Assembly: GCA_964601865.1 (NCBI GenBank)
Contig: CAZRPI010000109.1
Location: 1 to 11,422 of the forward strand
Direction: 5' to 3'
DNA: 11,422 nucleotides
Source of the DNA: Pseudopelobacter sp964601865
Lineage (GTDB): Bacteria > Desulfobacterota > Desulfuromonadia > Geobacterales > Pseudopelobacteraceae
Shown: positions 6,894 through 11,422 of the stretch, piece after piece
Layout: every line of letters starts with the position of its first letter
How positions within the stretch are numbered: the stretch's first letter is position 1
Program-made: the position numbers and the translations under genes
The notes under the pieces: model-generated
The model's input: the letters and a program-made list of their open reading frames with translations, nothing else
Told to the model about the DNA's origin: nothing
Databases searched by the model: none

Positions 6894-8552
6894 TTGAACG
6901 AAACCCTGATCCCCCGCACGCCGTCGGCCTACAATTATCAGTTGCTCATCAAGAACCTGCTGTTCCACCCCGTGGGATCGAACACGGAACAGGAAATCGT
7001 CTACCGGGACCTGTACCGTGGCACCTACCGCGATCTCCGGGAGCGGGTGGCCCGTCTGGCCGGTCTCCTGACGCGGCTGGGGGTGCGGCGGGGTGAGACG
7101 GTGGCGGTGATGGACTGGGACAGCCATCGTTATCTGGAACTCTTTTTTGCGGTCCCGATGATCGGGGCGGTCCTCCACACCATCAATGTCAGGCTCTCTC
7201 CCGAACAGATTCTCTATACCATCGATCACGCCGAGGATGATCTGCTGTTCGTCAATGCCGATTTTCTGCCGATTCTGGAGCAGATCCGCGGCCGGATGGA
7301 CGGCGTGCGCGACTGCGTTCTGATGTCCGATACCGGCCCTTGCCGGGAAACCACCGTCCCGTTTGTCGGAGAGTATGAGAAACTGCTGGCCACGGTCCCC
7401 CCGCAGTTCGACTTTCCCGACTTCGACGAAAATACCAGGGCAACCACCTTCTACACCACCGGCACCACCGGCATGCCCAAGGGGGTCTACTTCAGCCACC
7501 GCCAGCTGGTGCTGCACACCCTGGGGGTAATGACCGCGCTCGCTTCCGCCACCACCCACGGGAGCTTCCACCGGGACGACGTGTACATGCCCATGACCCC
7601 CCTGTTCCACGTTCACGCCTGGGGCCTTCCCTACGTCGCCACCATGCTCGGGGTCAAGCAGGTTTATCCGGGGCGCTACCTTCCAGAGGTCCTGCTGGAG
7701 TTGCGGGAGCGGGAAAAAGTGACCTTTTCCCACTGCGTGCCGACCATTCTCCACATGCTGCTCCGCCACCCCAACAGCGCCACGGTTGATCTGTCGGGAT
7801 GGAAGCTGATGATCGGCGGCGCCTCAATGTCCCGCGCCCTCTGCATCGACGCCATGGGACGCGGCATGGACCTTTTTACCGGCTACGGCATGTCCGAGAC
7901 CTGCCCAGTCCTCACCATCTCCCATCTGACTCGGGACATGCTGGAACTGCCCCCCGAAGAGCAGGCCGCGATTCGCTGCCGTACCGGCCTGTCGCTGCCG
8001 CTGGTGGATCTGAAGGTGGCCGGCCCGAATCTTAAGGAGCTGCCCTGGGACGGGAAAAGCACCGGCGAAATCGTGGTGCGGGCGCCCTGGCTGACCCAGG
8101 GGTACCTCAAGGACTACCGGGCCTCGGAACGGCTCTGGGAGGGGGGATATCTCCATACCGGCGACGTGGCGGTTCGGGACCATCTCGGTTACGTGCGGAT
8201 CACCGACCGGACCAAGGATGTGATCAAGGTGGCGGGGGAATGGCTCTCCTCCCTCGAGCTGGAGGACATCATTCTTCAGCATCCGGAAGTTGCCGAGGTC
8301 GCCGTCATCGGTCTTGCCGACGAAAAGTGGGGGGAGCGCCCCCTGGCGCTGGTGGCGCCGAAGGCGGGGGGGACGGGCAAGCCCCTGGAAAAAGAGATCA
8401 TGCGCTTCGTACGGGAATATGCCGAAAAGGGCGTGGCTTCCAAGCTGGTGGTTCTGGTCAGGGTGCGGCTGGTCGAAGCGATCGACAAGACCAGCGTCGG
8501 CAAGGTCAACAAGGTGGCGCTGCGCGAGAAATACGCCCGGGGCCCGGCCTGA
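6894..8552 (+). CDS. fatty acyl-CoA ligase (AMP-forming)
   Basis: The protein is 552 residues of the ANL adenylate-forming superfamily. It activates a carboxylic acid with ATP to an acyl-adenylate and then to the acyl-CoA; it is cytosolic or membrane-associated. The ATP-binding loop YTTGTTGMPKG lies at 187-197, GYGMSETCP at 330-338, and the ribose-binding Asp in TGDVAV at D424. The hinge and A8 motif is RITDRTKDVIK with GEWLSSLELE after it. The catalytic lysine is K537 in DKTSVGKVNK. All essential residues are present and the length fits medium- to long-chain fatty acid:CoA ligases rather than acetyl-CoA synthetase (about 650). The start is TTG6894, with AAGGAG ten bases upstream and MNETLIPRTPSAYNY as N-terminus; no better ATG precedes it. 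The gene appears monocistronic, with a promoter at 6816-6844 and a GC hairpin just after the stop. The true substrate (fatty, aryl or dicarboxylic acid) is not determinable. It could supply CoA esters to the lyase/hydratase pathway to its left, but this is conjecture. Confidence 0.93.
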   Translation: MNETLIPRTPSAYNYQLLIKNLLFHPVGSNTEQEIVYRDLYRGTYRDLRERVARLAGLLTRLGVRRGETVAVMDWDSHRYLELFFAVPMIGAVLHTINVRLSPEQILYTIDHAEDDLLFVNADFLPILEQIRGRMDGVRDCVLMSDTGPCRETTVPFVGEYEKLLATVPPQFDFPDFDENTRATTFYTTGTTGMPKGVYFSHRQLVLHTLGVMTALASATTHGSFHRDDVYMPMTPLFHVHAWGLPYVATMLGVKQVYPGRYLPEVLLELREREKVTFSHCVPTILHMLLRHPNSATVDLSGWKLMIGGASMSRALCIDAMGRGMDLFTGYGMSETCPVLTISHLTRDMLELPPEEQAAIRCRTGLSLPLVDLKVAGPNLKELPWDGKSTGEIVVRAPWLTQGYLKDYRASERLWEGGYLHTGDVAVRDHLGYVRITDRTKDVIKVAGEWLSSLELEDIILQHPEVAEVAVIGLADEKWGERPLALVAPKAGGTGKPLEKEIMRFVREYAEKGVASKLVVLVRVRLVEAIDKTSVGKVNKVALREKYARGPA

Positions 8553-8557
8553 ATGCA

Positions 8558-8574
8558 CCCGGCGCGGGGCCGGG
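8558..8574 (+). terminator. GC-rich hairpin after the acyl-CoA ligase gene
   Basis: CCCGGC (8558-8563) pairs perfectly with GCCGGG (8569-8574) around a five-base loop, starting five bases after the stop codon. The following bases are only weakly T-rich, so it is a modest intrinsic terminator at best. Confidence 0.3.
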
Positions 8575-8615
8575 AGCGCAATGTTAATTCACGCTTGCAT
8601 TCATGATGACAGTGT

Positions 8616-8670
8616 AGACGCATTGCAATGCGTCTTGACGGCAATCAAACGTGTTAACCTGATTGCCGTC
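8616..8670. promoter_or_regulatory. two adjacent palindromes upstream of the glycosyltransferase gene
   Basis: A perfect 20-bp palindrome (8616-8635; half-site AGACGCATTG followed directly by its reverse complement) is followed one base later by an 11-bp perfect inverted repeat: GACGGCAATCA at 8637-8647 and TGATTGCCGTC at 8660-8670, with a 12-base loop containing GTTAAC. A possible -35 hexamer TTGACG (8635-8640) sits at the junction, although the -10 region is poor. The position 30-85 bases before the gene start suggests an operator and promoter or a leader structure. No T-run follows, so a plain terminator is less likely. Confidence 0.5.
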
Positions 8671-8699
8671 CGGAATAGAGGAGGGTACCAAAATTTTTT

Positions 8700-9530
8700 A
8701 TGCTCCGGATAGCCATCGTCAGCCCCTATACCATGCCGTTTTACTGCGGCAACAGCGTCCTCGCCGAGCGCCTGCGTGAAGGGCTGACCCGCAGGGGACA
8801 TACGGTTGAAGTCATCAACTCCGGCGCCGATCCCGCCGTGGTCCAGTTGCCGTACCCTCCTGACATTCTCCATGCCCTTAATGCCGACAAGACATCGGCG
8901 TGGGTGGAGAAATTTCTTGCCGGGCGCGCCATTCCCCGGGTCGTTTCCTTTACCGGCACGGACTACAGCGGCTGGAGAGAATACGGCTGTCCCCCTCCGC
9001 ATATTCAAAGGGCCATGGAGCGGGCCTCCGCGCTGATTTTCTTCCACGAAGAGGCGGCAGCGGCGTTGCGGGGCGTAGCGCCGGAAATCCGGGCCAGGAT
9101 CAGGATCATTCCCCAGGGGATTACACCCGCGTTGCAATGCGTGGACCGGCAGGTTGTGCGCGGCCGTCTCGGCATCCCACCGGACGCGGCGGTTTTTTTG
9201 CTGGTGGCCGGGATCAGGCCGGTCAAGAACATAACACTGGCGCTGGAGGCGTTTGCCGGGGTGGAAAAGCGCCTTTCCCATGTGCGGCTCCTCCTGATCG
9301 GGCCCGTCATGGACCGGGAGGAGGCGGGGAAGGTCCTGGCCATGGGGAGCGGGCTGTGCTGCTTCAGCTACCTGGGAGGGCGGCCTCCCGCGGAGGTGCG
9401 GGAGATCATGGGGGGAGCGGATGCGCTGCTCAATACTTCGCTGAGCGAGGGGATGCCCTGCGCCATCCTGGAGGCGATGAGCGAAGGGATGCCGGTTATA
9501 GCCAGTGCGGTGTCCGGGAATACGTCCCTG
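8700..9530 (+). CDS. GT4-family glycosyltransferase, 3' end lost in assembly gap
   Basis: 277 codons are present before the run of N. The start MLRIAIVSPYTMPFYCGNSV is the N-terminal Rossmann half of a GT-B glycosyltransferase. The C-terminal half begins near VAGIRPVKNITLALEAF and contains the EX7E motif SEGMPCAILEA (E250 and E258), which binds the nucleotide sugar in GT4 retaining enzymes. Family members are usually 350-400 residues, so about 80-120 residues are missing. The enzyme would transfer a sugar from a nucleotide-sugar donor in the cytosol during glycan or glycolipid assembly; the acceptor is unknown. ATG8700 is preceded by AGAGGAGGG (8677-8685), a strong but rather distant ribosome binding site. 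It stands alone after paired palindromes and converges on the permease gene across the gap. Confidence 0.88.
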
Positions 9531-9630
9531 NNNNNNNNNNNNNNNNNNNNNNNNNNNNNNNNNNNNNNNNNNNNNNNNNNNNNNNNNNNNNNNNNNNNNN
9601 NNNNNNNNNNNNNNNNNNNNNNNNNNNNNN
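9531..9630. other. assembly gap (100 N)
   Basis: Exactly 100 undetermined bases join two contigs. The round length suggests a placeholder. The glycosyltransferase needs roughly 250-350 more bases and the permease a few dozen more, which together exceed 100, so the real gap is probably longer. Reading frames drawn across the N run are artefacts. Confidence 0.95.
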
Positions 9631-10505
9631 AACACCAGCGCCGCCAGATTTCCCATCAGCACGATTGCGGCCACCTTGTCCGGTTCTTGCCGGTATTTTT
9701 CCGCCACCATGAAACAGAATACTGCTGGCGGCAGTGCGGCAAAAAGATACATCTGTCCGCGTTGAAGCGCGCTCAGAGGGATGATTGCGTCCAGCAGGCG
9801 GGCGATTGCCAGCCCCGTCACCGGACAGGCGACCGCGCCCACCAGCCCGATGCGCCAGCACCTCAGATTGACATCGGTCATGCGCACGCCGAGGGAGAAC
9901 AGCATGACCGGAATGCATGCCTCTCCCAGCATCTTCAATGCCTGGAACAGTGGCCCCGGCAGGGAGATCCCGGCGAGTGAAAAGAGGATACCGATGATCA
10001 TGGCTATCATCATGGGACTGGCCAGGAGTTTGAAAAACGAGGCGTGGACGCCATTTCCGTCCGTTTCGACTATCCTGATGCCGACGGAAAAATATACGAT
10101 GCTGCCCGCCATAAACATCGCTACCGCCGGCGCCAGGCCGGTTGCGCCAAAGGCCAGCACCGCGAGCGGCAGTCCCATGTTGCCGGAGTTGTTGTACATC
10201 ATGGGAGGCACGAAGCTGCGGCTGTCGTAACCCAGCAGGCGACTCACGGGCCACGCCAGCACTCCTGAACCGATGGAGATGGCAAGTCCCGCCAGTATCA
10301 GAACGAGGTTGTGGGCCAGGTCGAAGTCCCGGCCCGCAAGAGCGGAAAAAACCAGCAGGGGGCAGAGCACGTCCATGCTGACGCGGTTTACGGCGGTCAT
10401 GTCGTTTCGCACCGTGTTCCCGCGCAGGCGGGCGTAGACATAACCGGCTGCCACGATAATCAATACCGGCAGTATGATGCCGATAATCCTTTCCAGTACT
10501 GCCAT
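9631..10505 (-). CDS. AEC-family (auxin efflux carrier-type) permease, C-terminus lost in gap
   Basis: 291 codons are visible, reading MAVLERIIGIILPVLIIVAA from the N-terminus to GNLAALV at the gap edge. Family members have about 300-320 residues and ten membrane helices, so only the last 10-20 residues are missing. Typical features are the conserved N-terminal helix, the Asn-rich MYNNSGNMGLPLAV motif (about 103-116) in the first half, and the repeated helix pattern in the second half (PVMLFSLGVRM). Bacterial members export or exchange organic acids such as malate and malonate across the inner membrane; the substrate here is unknown. The ATG at 10505 has AAGGAG eight bases upstream. The 183 bases before it are AT-rich, with TATAAC as a possible -10 (10585-10580) but no good -35, so it may be transcribed alone or together with the upstream PilZ gene. 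Confidence 0.9.
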
Positions 10506-10688
10506 GAATCAATCTCCTTGTTTCTGAAATGCGACAGGGGAGAAAGTGTCAGGATAAAGCAGCGGGGCAGGTTTGGACAGTTATATTTTTTTATTGAAAC
10601 GAAAAAAGTGGCGGGGGAGGAGAGGTGACCAGATCCCGGGAAATGAATTTTTCCGGAGGCGGGAGAGGCTGACTTCGCCGTTTGAAGG

Positions 10689-11003
10689 CTAAACCGACTT
10701 GTCAATCTTCTCCAGGCGCCCCGCAATGTCAGGCTCGTTTTTCTCGAACTGCAGTCCGATCAGGGTAAAAGCATGGTGCGCCACCCTTGCCGCAACATCA
10801 AGCGATGGCTTCCCCTGCCGTTCAAAGATCGTCAAAACGCATTCATCTCCATTGTGAATCGGTTCTTCGAGCGTGCCCTTCAGGCTGATCAGAGAGCCAC
10901 CGGATGAGATGTTTTCGAGCCGGCAGGGAGTCGTGCGTCCATGGTACTGGAGGGAGCCCTTCAGTTTGCAGGAGTAGCGCGCGAAGCGCCTCGTTGTCTG
11001 CAT
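10689..11003 (-). CDS. PilZ-domain cyclic-di-GMP-binding protein
   Basis: The product is 104 residues made up of a single PilZ domain. The two consensus cyclic-di-GMP motifs are complete: RxxxR as RRFAR (R5 and R9 in the chain starting MQTTRRFARY) and the N/D-x-S-x-x-G motif as NISSGG (31-36). The beta-barrel follows through VAARVAHHAFTLIGLQF. Single-domain PilZ proteins act as second-messenger adaptors controlling motility, surface polymer export or other enzymes by protein contact. The start at 11003 is preferred over the upstream ATG at 11081 because the domain begins here and GAGG lies eight bases upstream. The upstream leader contains three small hairpins. Nearby genes (permease, glycosyltransferase) do not reveal its target. 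Confidence 0.88.
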   Translation of the reverse strand: MQTTRRFARYSCKLKGSLQYHGRTTPCRLENISSGGSLISLKGTLEEPIHNGDECVLTIFERQGKPSLDVAARVAHHAFTLIGLQFEKNEPDIAGRLEKIDKSV

Positions 11004-11133
11004 ATCCTCTGACCTCGGGCGGCAGCGGAGTCTGGCGGGAAAAGCGCCAACTCGGGCAATGACCCGAAGTGGATCAGGCATTCGATCCGCAACTCGGTCG
11101 TTTTGCGCGTTATGGCCGCCGGTAACAGGGTTC

Positions 11134-11147
11134 TTACGTATACGTAA
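11134..11147. promoter_or_regulatory. 14-bp perfect palindrome, possible operator
   Basis: TTACGTATACGTAA is fully self-complementary. It lies about 130 bases upstream of the PilZ start on one side and 60 bases before the remnant gene on the other, in an AT-rich patch. An operator role is inferred from symmetry and position only. Confidence 0.35.
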
Positions 11148-11206
11148 TCGTTAATACCAGACTGACTGAACTTAATAAAGCCTATTTATTGCCGATCCGG
11201 AAAGAT

Positions 11207-11290
11207 ATGATGAGATCGATTTCTGAAAGGGGCTGGCAGAGCCTTCGCGGAATCGAGAAGGAGCTGCTGGCTGGGTGGCCGGAACAATAA
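11207..11290 (+). pseudogene. internally deleted copy of the small helical gene at 5716-6036
   Basis: A 27-codon frame beginning ATGATG reads MRSISERGWQSLRGIEKELL from its second Met, then A-GWPEQ and TAA. Sixteen of its first 21 residues equal the start of the 106-residue protein at 5716. The last residues (WPEQ, against LPE in the full copy) and the shared bases GCCGGAA before the stop suggest the true 3' end is retained, with about 80 codons deleted between. GGAAAG precedes the start. The surviving part differs at many synonymous positions, so the duplication is old. The product is too short to keep the original fold. Confidence 0.7.
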
Positions 11291-11367
11291 AACTGAATTC
11301 GGCAGTTGTAAGCAGCCTGCGTCCGTCCGGCCGGGCTATTGCCGTAATTCCAGGGCTCATTTCGCTG

Positions 11368-11411
11368 CAGCCGATAAACTCAGCCCTTCGGGCTTCAGAC
11401 AGTATCGGCTG
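11368..11411. repeat. two-tier inverted repeat (hairpin)
   Basis: CAGCCGATA (11368-11376) pairs perfectly with TATCGGCTG (11403-11411). Inside lies a second perfect stem, AGCCC (11382-11386) with GGGCT (11390-11394), around the loop TTC. The form resembles a REP-type or structured RNA element. It lies at the window edge, so what follows is unknown. Confidence 0.45.
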
Positions 11412-11422
11412 TTGACGCTCCA

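Noticed and set aside
6777..8558. Long minus-strand frames (330 and 244 codons) opposite the acyl-CoA ligase gene
   Set aside because: They are antisense shadows in GC-rich DNA with low-complexity Gly/His/Arg translations; the plus-strand gene has every family motif.
8601..10505. 634-residue minus-strand frame and 426-residue plus-strand frame running across the N gap
   Set aside because: The continuation through N is an artefact. Beyond the gap each frame reads antisense sequence of the other gene.
11172..11360. 62-codon minus-strand frame at the right end
   Set aside because: It is antisense to the gene scar and has no recognisable family or ribosome binding site.

Overview
The window is ordinary bacterial DNA of moderately high GC. 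It looks like a Gram-negative anaerobe or facultative anaerobe, and my best guess is a Desulfuromonadales/Geobacter-like deltaproteobacterium. That guess rests on the style of the acyl-CoA ligase, the PilZ protein and the small conserved protein, not on a marker gene. No tRNA, rRNA, CRISPR array, transposase or phage gene is recognisable. A run of 100 N (9531-9630) is an assembly gap.

Left part (1-5410). A stand-alone ABC exporter (184-1908, +) faces a two-gene operon on the minus strand. The operon's first gene (5096-4014) encodes a homocitrate/isopropylmalate-synthase-type condensing enzyme of the DRE-TIM metallolyase family. Its second gene (3968-1944), 45 bp further on, encodes an unusual 674-residue fusion: a CitE-type (malyl/citramalyl-CoA) lyase domain followed by two hotdog domains resembling mesaconyl/itaconyl-CoA hydratases. 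Together they suggest formation or breakdown of a branched hydroxy-dicarboxylate or its CoA ester. The substrate cannot be read from the sequence.

Middle part (5407-6893). A RelE/YafQ-type toxin gene has an apparent one-base frameshift at its start and no recognisable antitoxin. It is followed by a small conserved helical protein (5716-6036). Converging on these from the minus strand is a 111-residue protein (6446-6111) whose N-terminal half matches the nitrile-hydratase-like leader peptide (NHLP) pattern of RiPP (proteusin/TOMM) precursors. It has its own good promoter but no maturation enzyme in view. It is the best candidate here for part of a poorly described system.

Right part (6894-11422). 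A fatty acyl-CoA ligase (6894-8552) starts with TTG behind a good ribosome binding site and promoter. It is followed by two back-to-back palindromes and a GT4 glycosyltransferase that runs into the N gap. On the other side of the gap an AEC-family permease (minus strand) has lost only its extreme C-terminus. Beyond it lie a small PilZ (cyclic-di-GMP receptor) gene on the minus strand, a 14-bp palindrome, an internally deleted remnant copy of the small helical gene at 5716-6036, and a two-tier hairpin at the window's end.

How the parts cooperate is inference. The condensing enzyme and the lyase/hydratase fusion very probably act in one pathway. Links from these to the exporter, the NHLP-like peptide and the acyl-CoA ligase are suggested only by proximity.
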